Assembly (NCBI RefSeq): GCF_039522525.1
Contig: NZ_BAAADO010000004.1
Span: 387,372-451,371 of the forward strand
Length of the DNA: 64,000 nucleotides
DNA from: Salinibacillus aidingensis
GTDB lineage: Bacteria > Bacillota > Bacilli > Bacillales > Alkalibacillaceae
Direction of reading: 5' to 3'
The notes beneath the pieces are model-generated. The model saw nothing but the letters and a program-made list of their open reading frames with translations. It was not told the origin of the DNA and did no database searches. The first letter of the stretch is position 1. Every line of letters starts with the position of its first letter. The position numbers and the translations under genes were made by a program. Shown here one piece after another: positions 51,499-60,103 of the stretch.

Positions 51499-52425
51499 TT
51501 AATTGGTAGCTATTTTTGCTGGATATTTGTCAAATGCTGTCTTTAAAATTTTCTCAAGTTGTTCGTAATGCTCTTTTTCAACAGGAGTGACTGGTGGCCT
51601 TACAGTATTTTCAACTGGCAAACCTACAATCTCCATACCTGCCTTAATTAAAGAAATGGCATAACCGCTTCTTTGTTTTCTAATTTGTGATATTGGTAGA
51701 ATGACATCTTGATAGATATCTTGGACGGTATGCATATCGTTGTTAAGTAAAGATTCATAAAATAGCCTTGAGATATGCGGTATATAGTTTGAAATGGCTG
51801 ATGAATATGAATCAAATCCTAACTGCACATAAGCAGGCATTGTAACTTCTGCCATTGGCATTCCATTCAGCCAGCGTAAGCGTCTTCCTATTGTTTGAGT
51901 TAACTCAACATTTAATTCCATATTCCCAATTCCATCTTTTAAACCTACCACTTGTGGGAATTCGACCAGTTTTTCTAAGGTTTCTAGTTGAAGGACTGCA
52001 TTTGCACGTTGGTAGACGATTGCATTAAGTTCTGTACTTCCAACAATGGTTTTATAATACTCATAAAGTCCATCCTGCTCACTATTTATTAGATATGGTG
52101 GCAGAACTAAATATCCATCTACACCATGTTTTTCCGAAACTTTTGCCTGATCCAGAGCCGTAGACAAATTCCCACCAACGCCTGTATAGACTGGGACTCT
52201 CCCGTTTACTTCGGAAGTCGCAAGTTCAACCATCGATTCATATTCTTTGGTACTAATTGCATTAAATTCACCTGAACCACACGCTATAAAGATAGCTTCC
52301 AAACCTTCATCCAATAAAAACTCAATATTTTTAGATAAGCTTTTTTCACAGATATTTCCCCTTTCATTATAGGGTGTAATAGGAAACCCTAAAATTCCTT
52401 TAGGTGTTTGTCTTTCATTTGTCAT
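51499..52425 (-). CDS. kdgD: 5-dehydro-4-deoxyglucarate dehydratase
   Basis: About 308 residues from MTNERQTPKGILGF; this ATG is 10 bases from AAAGGGG, while the GTG six bases earlier is too close to it. It belongs to the DHDPS/NAL class I aldolase family, with GSGEFNAISTKEYE, AIVYQRANAVL (catalytic Tyr) and VVGLKDGIGN (Schiff-base Lys). It dehydrates and decarboxylates the shared dehydratase product to 2,5-dioxopentanoate. It precedes the aldehyde dehydrogenase. Confidence 0.94.
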   Translation of the reverse strand: MTNERQTPKGILGFPITPYNERGNICEKSLSKNIEFLLDEGLEAIFIACGSGEFNAISTKEYESMVELATSEVNGRVPVYTGVGGNLSTALDQAKVSEKHGVDGYLVLPPYLINSEQDGLYEYYKTIVGSTELNAIVYQRANAVLQLETLEKLVEFPQVVGLKDGIGNMELNVELTQTIGRRLRWLNGMPMAEVTMPAYVQLGFDSYSSAISNYIPHISRLFYESLLNNDMHTVQDIYQDVILPISQIRKQRSGYAISLIKAGMEIVGLPVENTVRPPVTPVEKEHYEQLEKILKTAFDKYPAKIATN

Positions 52426-52448
52426 ACCCACTTCGCCCCTTTCATGGC

Positions 52449-53156
52449 CTATTTATTATGAATACTCTTAAACATTCTCTGCCTAACATTATCAAGGTGT
52501 CTATACATGCAGATATATGTTTCAATAGGATCTCTTTTTGCCAGTGCATTGTATATATCCTTGTGCTGTTGAACAGTAAGCTCTTTATTCCTATGGTTTA
52601 GAGAGACACTTCCCAATGTTTCATCAAACATATTTAATAGCGGGTCAATAATGCCTTCTGTTATAGAGTTACTTGCGCTATGTGCGATAATCCTATGGAA
52701 CTCTTTATCTGCATTGTTGTAATTTTCTTCTTTTTCTTCCATTACCTTAATCGTCTCTGCTAATTTTTCTAAACTTTCATCTGATATCTTTTCTGCGGCA
52801 AGTGTAACTAATCCTAATTCCTGGGACAGCCTTGTTTCCATAATGGATTCAATATCCCCGGCAGATAGCGCCAGCATAATCCTAAATGGATTGCTGCCAA
52901 TTCGATCTGAGAAAAACGTTCCTTCTTTTGTCTTTCTGTGTACAACTCCTACTGTTTCCAGAGAACTCATTGCTTCTCTAAGAACAGGTCTACTTACATA
53001 TAACATTTCCATTAATTCCATTTCGGAAGGAAGCTTATCTCCTGGCTTTAACTGACCAGTCATAAGTAACTCAATAATTTGATCAATTACTTGTTCAGAT
53101 AAAGTTTTACGCTTAACGGATTTCATCTTAAGCAAGCCTGATTGTTCTTCCATCAT
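52449..53156 (-). CDS. GntR/FadR-family regulator of the aldarate operon
   Basis: 235 residues. The N-terminal winged helix reads LMTGQLKPGDKLPSEMELME then MLYVSRPVLREAMSSLETVG (about 32-71). The C-terminal FCD domain has His/Asp positions such as DKEFHRIIAHSASN and a final MYRHLDNV. First gene of the cluster, so autoregulated. Two identical TTGTAAGACAA sites upstream are its likely operators. The ligand is probably an aldarate or pathway intermediate. AGGTGAG precedes the ATG. Confidence 0.9.
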   Translation of the reverse strand: MMEEQSGLLKMKSVKRKTLSEQVIDQIIELLMTGQLKPGDKLPSEMELMEMLYVSRPVLREAMSSLETVGVVHRKTKEGTFFSDRIGSNPFRIMLALSAGDIESIMETRLSQELGLVTLAAEKISDESLEKLAETIKVMEEKEENYNNADKEFHRIIAHSASNSITEGIIDPLLNMFDETLGSVSLNHRNKELTVQQHKDIYNALAKRDPIETYICMYRHLDNVRQRMFKSIHNK

Positions 53157-53216
53157 CTCTCACCTTTCAACTTAAAAACATATTTACCGGTAGAATATGT
53201 TTATTTATTTGTATAA

Positions 53217-53245
53217 ATTGTAAGACAAATAAAATATTCTGTCAA
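53217..53245 (-). promoter_or_regulatory. Promoter of the aldarate operon
   Basis: On the minus strand TTGACA and TACAAT have a 17-base spacer. Operator 1 covers the -10. Confidence 0.8.
53218..53228. promoter_or_regulatory. GntR-type operator 1
   Basis: TTGTAAGACAA, a TTGT-N3-ACAA dyad typical of FadR-subfamily GntR sites. It overlaps the -10. The 5 following bases are also shared with operator 2. Confidence 0.75.
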
Positions 53246-53268
53246 TTTAAAATTTTAAGAGGATTTGA

Positions 53269-53279
53269 TTGTAAGACAA
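53269..53279. promoter_or_regulatory. GntR-type operator 2
   Basis: An exact second copy of TTGTAAGACAA, 51 bases (about five helical turns) from operator 1 and upstream of the -35. The phasing would allow DNA looping. The rest of 53280-53520 shows no gene. Confidence 0.75.
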
Positions 53280-53520
53280 ATAAAAATTTTAAGAGTTTAG
53301 GTTTGTATAATATTAAAAGGCATAATAGCTGATATAGTATTTTTTGTTACTCTCAACAAGCACAAGTAGTAAAGTTCACCGCGACATGACCATCAATCAT
53401 AGTAAATTGTTGTCTATAAACTAAAAAAAGCTCGCAAAATTATTTGAAAGCAATCTTTTTATGGGAATTTTATTCGATTCCATTGTCTGTGAAAGACATT
53501 TCTAATTCAGGTAATACAAA

Positions 53521-53549
53521 TTGTCAAATTGGTAAATAATGAATATGAA
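53521..53549 (+). promoter_or_regulatory. Candidate promoter of the formate dehydrogenase cluster
   Basis: TTGTCA and TATGAA with a 17-base spacer, about 30 bases upstream of the start codon. Confidence 0.45.
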
Positions 53550-53577
53550 GTAATGTTTAGAGGTGGTGTATCCTTCT

Positions 53578-56568
53578 ATGGAAGACAATCGCTTTACTAT
53601 GAAAATTAATGACCAGGAATTCGAAGCTATTGAAGGTCAATCAATTTTGGAAGCAGCATTGGAAAATAATATTTATATTCCGGGTATCTGCTCCTCCCAG
53701 CCGGATCTCGGGATTGGGGCTATTCAGACTTGTGATACCTGCTATGTGGATGTAAATGGTGACTTAAAACGTGCCTGTTCTACGGATGCACAGCCAAATA
53801 TGGTTGTCAATTCAGTGTCCGAAACGGCTAAAGAGGCTCAATTAGAAGGAATGTCACGTATTTTGAAGAATCACGAGCTGTATTGCACCGTTTGTGACAA
53901 CAATAATGGAAATTGTGAGGTACATAACACAGCTGAGTATTTACAGCTCGACCATCAGAAATATGAATTTACTCCAAAACCATATCCGCCTGACAACTCC
54001 CACCCTTTTTACCGGTATGAACCGGACCAGTGTATTTTATGCGGTTTGTGTGTGGAGGCCTGTCAGGATCTTCAGGTCAGTGAAGTGCTAAGCATTGATT
54101 GGGAACGCGAACAGCCACGAGTCATTTGGGATGATGATGTTCCGATTAATGAATCATCCTGCGTTTCCTGTGGTCATTGTGTTTCCGTCTGTCCTTGTAA
54201 CGCACTAATGGAGAAATCCATGCTTGGAGAAGCCGGTTATATGACAGGAACTCCTAAAAATATTTTAGAGCCTATGATTGATTTAACTAAAGAAGTAGAG
54301 CCTGGCTATCAGGAGATTTTCACCATATCAAATGTTGAAGCAACGATGCGTGAAGACAGGATTAACAAAACGAAAACGGTTTGTACGTATTGCGGGGTTG
54401 GCTGCAGCTTTGAGGTTTGGACAAAAGATCGGGAAATCCTGAAAGTCCAGCCTACCAGCGATGCTCCTGTAAATGGAATTTCCACTTGTGTAAAAGGAAA
54501 ATTTGGCTGGGATTTTGTAAATAGTGAAGAACGTCTGACAAAACCACTTATCCGTAAAGGGGATAAATTTTACGAAGCAACCTGGGAAGAAGCATTAACC
54601 CTTATGGCTGATAAATTTACTGAGCTAAAGGATAAGGAAGGCTCTGATTCTCTCGGTTTTATTGCTTCCTCCAAGTGTACAAATGAAGAAAATTATCTGT
54701 TCCAAAAGCTGGCCCGGTCTGTATTTGGTACAAACAATATTGATAACTGCTCAAGATATTGTCAAACCCCTGCGTCTGCAGGACTCATGCGGACAGTTGG
54801 TATCGGTGGTGACTCTGGTACGATGGAAGACATTGCAACATCTGATTTAGTTATTGTTGTCGGAGCAAATCCAACCGAGTCCCATCCAGTGCTGGCTACA
54901 AGAGTTAAAAGAGCACACAAACTTCACGGTCAAAAGTTAATCGTATCTGATTTGAGAAAAAATGAATTAGCTGATCGTGCTGATTTGCATATTCACCCTG
55001 AACCTGGTTCTGATCTTGTATGGATTTCAGCTGTAACCAAGTACATTTTGGATCAGGGCTGGGAAGCCAAAGAATTTTTAGAAAATCGCGTAAATAATGT
55101 GGAAGAATTTAAGCAATCCCTGGAAAAGTTCACACTTGAATACGCAGAAAAGCATGCCGGTTTATCAAAGGAAACACTTATTCAAACAGCTGAAATGATT
55201 CGGGACGCAGAAGGTACATGTATTTTATGGGCTATGGGCGTTACGCAGCACATGGGTGGTACAGATACAAGCACAGCTATTGCTAACCTGTTATTAGTTA
55301 CAGGGAACTTTGGGAAGCCTGGTGCAGGAGCCTATCCTCTCCGTGGCCATAACAACGTACAAGGAGCCAGTGATTTTGGTACAATGCCAAACTTCCTCCC
55401 TGGTTATGAGCCGGTGGAAAAGGATGAGGTACGTTCCCGCTACGAACAGGCATGGGGGACTGAACTTCCAAAATACCCTGGTTTAAACAATCATCAAATC
55501 GTAGAAGCAATCATGGATGGAAACGTCAAAGGAATGTATCTTTTTGGAGAAGAAATGGGCCTCGTTGATTCAAATATCAATTATGTTGAAGAAGCTTTTG
55601 AAAAACTCGATTTCTTTGTCGTTCAGGACATTTTCTTCTCTAAAACTGCCCAGTATGCAGACGTTGTCCTCCCTGCTGCTCCAAGTTTGGAGAAAGAAGG
55701 AACTTTTACAAATACGGAAAGAAGAATTCAGCGTTTTTATCAGGTCATGGACCCGCTTGATGACTGTAAGCCTGATTGGCAGATTTTCCAGGAGTTTGCT
55801 AACAAAATGGGCGCCAACTGGGATTATAGTCATCCATCAGACATTATGGATGAAGTAGCAAAGTTGGCCCCGGTCTTTGCCGGCGTGAGCTATGATCGTA
55901 TGGAGGGCTGGGACAGTCAAGTGTGGCCGGTAAAACCAAATGGGGAAAGTACACCGTTACTTTATGAAGAGCGTTTTAAGTTCCTGGACGGAAAAGCGCG
56001 CTTATTCCCTGTTGACTGGACTCCTCCTCTGCAGATGGGAGAAGAATTTGATCTTCACTTAAACAATGGTCGTCTTCTGGAACAGTTCCATGAAGGAAAC
56101 ATGACCAATAAATCAGAGGGAATCAATCATAAAGTATCTAACCCATGGCTGGAGGTTTCACACGAGCTTGCTAAAGAACGTAATTTACAGTCAGGCTCAC
56201 TGGTACGTCTCACCTCCCCTTATGGAAAAGTAAAGGTACGAGTCTTAGTAACCAATCGCGTGACCGGCAACGAATTGTATTTGCCAATGAACACAACGGA
56301 AAATGAAAAAGCCGTGAATAAATTGACCAGCAGCTATTATGATAAGGACACCCATACACCAAACTATAAAGAGACACAGGTGAAAATGGAATTACTGGAA
56401 AAAGCCGGAGAGCCTCCTCTCCCTGCGCATAACCACCGTTTTGGCAATCCACAGCCCCACATCGGTGTAGAGGTAGAGAAAAAGTGGAACAGAAAGGACT
56501 TCACGCCTGTACCCGAAACGTTGAAAAGAGAGGGATCTTATCATGGCAAAAGCAATCACGCAAATTGA
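53578..56568 (+). CDS. Molybdopterin formate dehydrogenase, cytosolic NAD-type alpha subunit (Cys form)
   Basis: About 996 residues from MEDNRFTMKINDQEF, chosen for the AGAGGTGG upstream. An N-terminal 2Fe-2S domain (CSSQ..CDTC..RAC) is followed by Fe-S ligands CTVCDNNNGNCEVH and two 4Fe-4S clusters (CILCGLCVEAC, CVSCGHCVSVCPCNA). The Mo-bisMGD core starts CTYCGVGCSFEV. The active-site position is C395 (TGT codon, SRYCQTP), not Sec. It oxidises formate to CO2. It resembles B. subtilis YrhE/YjgC. Confidence 0.93.
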   Translation: MEDNRFTMKINDQEFEAIEGQSILEAALENNIYIPGICSSQPDLGIGAIQTCDTCYVDVNGDLKRACSTDAQPNMVVNSVSETAKEAQLEGMSRILKNHELYCTVCDNNNGNCEVHNTAEYLQLDHQKYEFTPKPYPPDNSHPFYRYEPDQCILCGLCVEACQDLQVSEVLSIDWEREQPRVIWDDDVPINESSCVSCGHCVSVCPCNALMEKSMLGEAGYMTGTPKNILEPMIDLTKEVEPGYQEIFTISNVEATMREDRINKTKTVCTYCGVGCSFEVWTKDREILKVQPTSDAPVNGISTCVKGKFGWDFVNSEERLTKPLIRKGDKFYEATWEEALTLMADKFTELKDKEGSDSLGFIASSKCTNEENYLFQKLARSVFGTNNIDNCSRYCQTPASAGLMRTVGIGGDSGTMEDIATSDLVIVVGANPTESHPVLATRVKRAHKLHGQKLIVSDLRKNELADRADLHIHPEPGSDLVWISAVTKYILDQGWEAKEFLENRVNNVEEFKQSLEKFTLEYAEKHAGLSKETLIQTAEMIRDAEGTCILWAMGVTQHMGGTDTSTAIANLLLVTGNFGKPGAGAYPLRGHNNVQGASDFGTMPNFLPGYEPVEKDEVRSRYEQAWGTELPKYPGLNNHQIVEAIMDGNVKGMYLFGEEMGLVDSNINYVEEAFEKLDFFVVQDIFFSKTAQYADVVLPAAPSLEKEGTFTNTERRIQRFYQVMDPLDDCKPDWQIFQEFANKMGANWDYSHPSDIMDEVAKLAPVFAGVSYDRMEGWDSQVWPVKPNGESTPLLYEERFKFLDGKARLFPVDWTPPLQMGEEFDLHLNNGRLLEQFHEGNMTNKSEGINHKVSNPWLEVSHELAKERNLQSGSLVRLTSPYGKVKVRVLVTNRVTGNELYLPMNTTENEKAVNKLTSSYYDKDTHTPNYKETQVKMELLEKAGEPPLPAHNHRFGNPQPHIGVEVEKKWNRKDFTPVPETLKREGSYHGKSNHAN

Positions 56569-57034
56569 GCAAAAGAGGAAAAGTAAGCAGGAAGAACGTT
56601 CAGAGGATTTATCGGCAATCATTAATCAGATTGCCGATAATCGGGAGGTCATTCAGGATACATTAATTATTCTTCAGGAACTTCACGCAACAGGAGTTCT
56701 TGATATGCTGAAAGGTCTGCTTCGTACACGGGAAAAGGTTGGTCAAATTGCCATTGAGCAGATTAATCAGCCAGGCATGCATAACATCATTAAAAACGGG
56801 ATGAATACCATTGGATTACTTGCTGAGATGGAATCCGATCAACTGAAGGCCATGTTCAGTGGCTTGAATACTGGCCTGGAAAAAGCAGCTGAGAGTGCTA
56901 AAACCCAAGAAGAAGTTGGACTCTGGGGTCTTATGAAATCTGTAAGAGACCCCAACGTCCGCACATCCATGAATACGATGGTCAACTTTCTTGAAGGTAT
57001 GGGAAATGGCCTGAATCAACAGAAAACACACTAA
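56543..57034 (+). CDS. DUF1641 protein (YrhD/YjgD-like)
   Basis: 163 residues, overlapping the end of the formate dehydrogenase gene by 26 bases. The mostly helical DUF1641 pattern includes GVLDMLKGLLRTREKVGQIA, GLLAEM, and GLWGLMKSVRDPNVRTSMN. It always sits next to this type of formate dehydrogenase in Bacilli and may be a small subunit or maturation factor. GAGGGATC precedes the ATG. No cofactor motif is visible. Confidence 0.88.
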   Translation: MAKAITQIEQKRKSKQEERSEDLSAIINQIADNREVIQDTLIILQELHATGVLDMLKGLLRTREKVGQIAIEQINQPGMHNIIKNGMNTIGLLAEMESDQLKAMFSGLNTGLEKAAESAKTQEEVGLWGLMKSVRDPNVRTSMNTMVNFLEGMGNGLNQQKTH

Positions 57035-57052
57035 TACAGGTGGTGTTATTCA

Positions 57053-57274
57053 ATGATACAACATAAGCTATCCATTCCAAATCTGAAAAAAGAGGATGAG
57101 CGAAAAATCAGTGAGGCTCTGCATGATGTCTGGGGTGTACGCAATGTAAAAATTAACACCCAGACGAATGAAGCGATTATTTCCTATGACGAAGATGCAG
57201 GTTCATTACAGGACTTTCAACAGGCTGTGATCGATATGGGCTATGAAGCAAATACGAATGAAGAAGAAATTTAA
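57053..57274 (+). CDS. HMA-like small protein lacking the metal-binding Cys pair
   Basis: 73 residues with the beta-alpha-beta pattern of heavy-metal-associated domains (HKLSIPNLKKEDERKISEAL, GVRNVKINTQTNEAIISYDE, FQQAVIDMGYEA). The usual CxxC loop reads IPNLKK, with no Cys at all, so it is unlikely to carry copper. It lies 18 bases after the DUF1641 gene in the same operon. AGGTGGTG precedes the ATG. Function unknown, presumably linked to formate dehydrogenase. Confidence 0.8.
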   Translation: MIQHKLSIPNLKKEDERKISEALHDVWGVRNVKINTQTNEAIISYDEDAGSLQDFQQAVIDMGYEANTNEEEI

Positions 57275-57289
57275 CAGGAGGTGTGCATA

Positions 57290-57421
57290 GTGCCCCGTAT
57301 TTGTGAGGTATGCGGTCGTGTGGATGATGTGAACCATGAGGAGTTTCCATATGAAATTCTTGATGTCTGCCCTGATTGCTCAGACCATTTAATTCACCCC
57401 ACTCATGAACATGAGGAATAA
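57290..57421 (+). CDS. 43-aa double-CxxC zinc-ribbon-like protein
   Basis: A GTG preceded by AGGAGGTG opens MPRICEVCGRVDDVNHEEF then PYEILDVCPDCSDHLI, ending HPTHEHEE, 43 residues. Two CxxC pairs (C5-x2-C8, C28-x2-C31) could bind Zn or Fe; the tail is His/Glu rich. It is the last gene of the formate dehydrogenase operon, 15 bases after the HMA-like gene. I do not know a named family. The strong ribosome binding site supports it as a real gene. Confidence 0.75.
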   Translation: MPRICEVCGRVDDVNHEEFPYEILDVCPDCSDHLIHPTHEHEE

Positions 57422-57424
57422 AAT

Positions 57425-57464
57425 AAAGGCTTTAGCCATCAATCATTGGCTAAAGCCTTTTGTT
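57425..57464. terminator. Terminator between the formate dehydrogenase operon and focA
   Basis: AAAGGCTTTAGCCA and TGGCTAAAGCCTTT form a perfect 14-bp stem; TTTGTTT follows on the plus strand. It probably serves both convergent units. Confidence 0.88.
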
Positions 57465-57478
57465 TAAAAGTATTTGTT

Positions 57479-58255
57479 TTACACATCATTACGCAAATAA
57501 GCAAACCAGTAAAATGCTCCTACGAATATCGCTCCTCCTACTGCATTTCCCAGGAACACAGCCAGAAAATTCATCAGATAATCAAACCAAGTATAATACC
57601 CGGCGAATATGGCGGCAGGAATCACAAACATATTTGCGACCACGTGCTGAAAACCAATCGCTACAAAGGCCATAATCGGAAACCAGATACCCAGGATCTT
57701 CCCTGCAACATCTTCAGCTGCATAATTGAGCCATACAGCTAAGCAGACCAGCCAGTTTGCACCAACACCGGATACAAAGGCTTCAAAAAAATTATCTTCA
57801 ATTTTAGCACCTGCAATATCAACGGTTTTATCCAAAAACGGCCCGGTTTCCGTTAAACCTAAAATATGACCAAAAAAGTATGCTACAAAAATGGATCCGA
57901 TAAAATTACTAATCGTTATGATCAACCAATTGTTTAACACATGACTGGTCTTAATCTTGCCGGAAAATCTCGCAGTTGCAACGGCCATCATATTTCCTGT
58001 TAACAGTTCTCCGCCGGCGATTAAGACAAAAACCAGTCCTACCGGGAAGACTGCTCCACCAATAAATGCAGCCATGGATCCCCAGATTTCCTCAGGGAGA
58101 TTTCCTGTTATCCTTATATCCAATAAAAATCCAAAAGCAATGAAAGCACCTGCTAAAAACCCTAATGCAAGCATTGTTGATAATGGTAAATGTGCTTTCT
58201 TTTCACCATGGTCTCTGGCTAGTTGTGCCGTTTTCTTGGGAGGATGAAAAGACAT
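57479..58255 (-). CDS. FNT-family formate/nitrite channel
   Basis: 258 residues with about six helices. FNT patterns are AFIAFGFLLD, AFIGGAVFPVGLVFVLIAGG, ELLTGNMM, GVGANWLVCLAVW and FQHVVANMF. It would pass formate or a related small anion through the membrane. Convergence with the formate dehydrogenase operon supports formate. A longer N-terminus (HPPKKTAQLARDHGEKKA) is basic. The 58256-58439 gap holds nothing. Confidence 0.9.
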   Translation of the reverse strand: MSFHPPKKTAQLARDHGEKKAHLPLSTMLALGFLAGAFIAFGFLLDIRITGNLPEEIWGSMAAFIGGAVFPVGLVFVLIAGGELLTGNMMAVATARFSGKIKTSHVLNNWLIITISNFIGSIFVAYFFGHILGLTETGPFLDKTVDIAGAKIEDNFFEAFVSGVGANWLVCLAVWLNYAAEDVAGKILGIWFPIMAFVAIGFQHVVANMFVIPAAIFAGYYTWFDYLMNFLAVFLGNAVGGAIFVGAFYWFAYLRNDV

Positions 58256-58439
58256 TTATAACCACCTAATCCTATATTTTTGTTCAATATCCTGGTGATA
58301 TTTTTCCACTAACAACAATTACTTTATTCACAATCCTAGGAACCATAAGTTGCCTGTCCCTTTTAATTTTTAATGAATTATATTAATGACCGCAAAAAAA
58401 GAACATAAAAAGGATAACTTTTTAATCATAACTTGTCCC

Positions 58440-59351
58440 CTATTCATTCATATCCTGACACCAATGCTGAAAAACTTTACTCCCCTGATAAAAGTCTTCA
58501 TTATAGTTGTTCTCATGATCAACCGTCCAACACGTGGCAAGTACCGAATGGCAAAATCCCCATTCTATCAAGCGATCTTTATTCAAATTTCCTTCTTCGA
58601 CTAAAATTTGAATACGTCTATTAATTGTGGTTGATCTATTTTTCTTAGGAAGTTGATTTAGTAAAAATTGTACAAAGTCATACTCTCTTTCCCCAATCAA
58701 ACCTTTAGGATCAATGGTCGTCCACTCACCTTCCACTCCTGTAGCAAGAATATTATCATGGTGGAAATCTCCATGCAGGAGCCATCTCTGTTCACTTGTA
58801 GTGTTCAAATGAGAGTACATGGAGAGAGCATTATTTAGTATTGTTACCGAATAAGGACCTAGACCATTTGGGTTTTTGATAGTTATATTCCGAAGATGAT
58901 TTTCCATTGTTTCTGTTGTAGGAAAAGATGTTGTATTATGTACAGGATACGTCAAAGTCTCATGCACTTTTGCAGCTATTTGTGTTCTTTTTTCATCATT
59001 TGACATATTAGATAAGGGGTGCCCAGGTTCGACTTTTGTTAATAACAGGATCCCTCGTTCTCTATCATAATCAAGAAGCTCAACCATATTCATGGTGTCA
59101 TATCGTTTCAATGCTCTTAATTCATTTAAAAATTCTTCTCCAGGAATACATATCTTCACCATAATTTGTTCCCCATGTTCACGAATAGCTGGTGCTACAT
59201 AATTTATCGAAAGGGATAGAGGTTCTTTCATTTGTAAGCCCCATCTCTGCTTACTATAGGCGATTAACTCAGGTAATTGGTTTAACCATTTCCTCCCTTC
59301 TTCTTTAAAATGAAATTTTACATTATTCACAAAATCAGTTGGCAGCTGCAC
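58440..59351 (-). CDS. Streptomycin 6-kinase-like (APH(6)/hydroxyurea kinase family) protein
   Basis: 303 residues. The kinase catalytic loop is LLHGDFHHDNILATG, followed by the DFG-equivalent TIDPKGLIGEREYDF; VMVKI-type Lys and RYDTMNMVELLDYDRERGIL precede. This is the aminoglycoside/hydroxyurea kinase family. It may inactivate streptomycin-like drugs or act on a metabolite; sequence cannot decide. A putative kinase gene lies 14 bases upstream, suggesting cotranscription. Confidence 0.82.
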   Translation of the reverse strand: MQLPTDFVNNVKFHFKEEGRKWLNQLPELIAYSKQRWGLQMKEPLSLSINYVAPAIREHGEQIMVKICIPGEEFLNELRALKRYDTMNMVELLDYDRERGILLLTKVEPGHPLSNMSNDEKRTQIAAKVHETLTYPVHNTTSFPTTETMENHLRNITIKNPNGLGPYSVTILNNALSMYSHLNTTSEQRWLLHGDFHHDNILATGVEGEWTTIDPKGLIGEREYDFVQFLLNQLPKKNRSTTINRRIQILVEEGNLNKDRLIEWGFCHSVLATCWTVDHENNYNEDFYQGSKVFQHWCQDMNE

Positions 59352-59365
59352 TGAATTCCTCCCCT

Positions 59366-59926
59366 CTATAATTCAAATTGGTTCTTTATGATGCGGGCAA
59401 CCTCCTCTGGACTTTTATTAGTATTATTTATTCGCATATAATTTTTCCGGGTAATTTCTCCCGGTTTGGAATTTAGTCGATATTGATCCATGGATTTTAT
59501 CAGTTCATTCTCTGAAAATTGAACATCTCTTTTTGTTGGCTTTTGCTCTAAACGATAAGGAGTTTTGTTACGTAAAACTCTTTCGTCCTTGTCCGCTTCA
59601 AGCTCCACAAAATAAACCTCTCCTCCATTCGATTCAAAAATGGAACAAATCTCATCAACAAATTGCCAGTCCTCCTGTTCATTAAAGGCCCACACATATG
59701 TGAAGATAAGCCCTTCCAGGTCACTCCTGGCGACTTCACGAAAGATTTCATAGCGAAACATATCATTCAGATGGTTAAACGACTTACTCCCAAATTCAAA
59801 GAAATTCAGCACTAAGTCAATCGTCATATGGTTATGAAACAGCTTTAAATCTGATACTTTCGTTAAGGCATGGCCTACTGTCATCTTCCCGACCGCTTGT
59901 GGTCCGAAAATTAAAACAAATTTCAT
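59366..59926 (-). CDS. P-loop kinase-like protein
   Basis: 186 residues. The Walker A motif is GPQAVGKMTVG at residues 8-18, with LKLFHNHMTID just after. The architecture resembles shikimate/gluconate-kinase-like nucleotide kinases, but no substrate motif is diagnostic. The C-terminal helix has EEVARIIKNQFEL. AGGAGAAC lies before the ATG. It probably forms a two-gene unit with the aminoglycoside kinase-like gene. Confidence 0.72.
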   Translation of the reverse strand: MKFVLIFGPQAVGKMTVGHALTKVSDLKLFHNHMTIDLVLNFFEFGSKSFNHLNDMFRYEIFREVARSDLEGLIFTYVWAFNEQEDWQFVDEICSIFESNGGEVYFVELEADKDERVLRNKTPYRLEQKPTKRDVQFSENELIKSMDQYRLNSKPGEITRKNYMRINNTNKSPEEVARIIKNQFEL

Positions 59927-60103
59927 CGTCGTTCTCCTTCCCCTCTTTATTTATTTACATCTGCCCTAACCTTCTGAAAAATGGGACAATATTCCTTTAT
60001 TAAAACACAACGTTTGGTTCTATTTCAAGATACGGTTATTTAGTATCATGACAATAACGACAAAGAACTGTACACATCATCCCAATATAAGGAGGTTTTT
60101 TGA

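Noticed and set aside
53269..53279. Start of a CRISPR array suggested by the repeated TTGTAAGACAA
   Set aside because: There are only two short copies, no spacers and no cas genes; operator sites explain them.
53578..56568. Formate dehydrogenase as a second selenoprotein
   Set aside because: The active-site codon is TGT (Cys); there is no in-frame UGA and none is needed.
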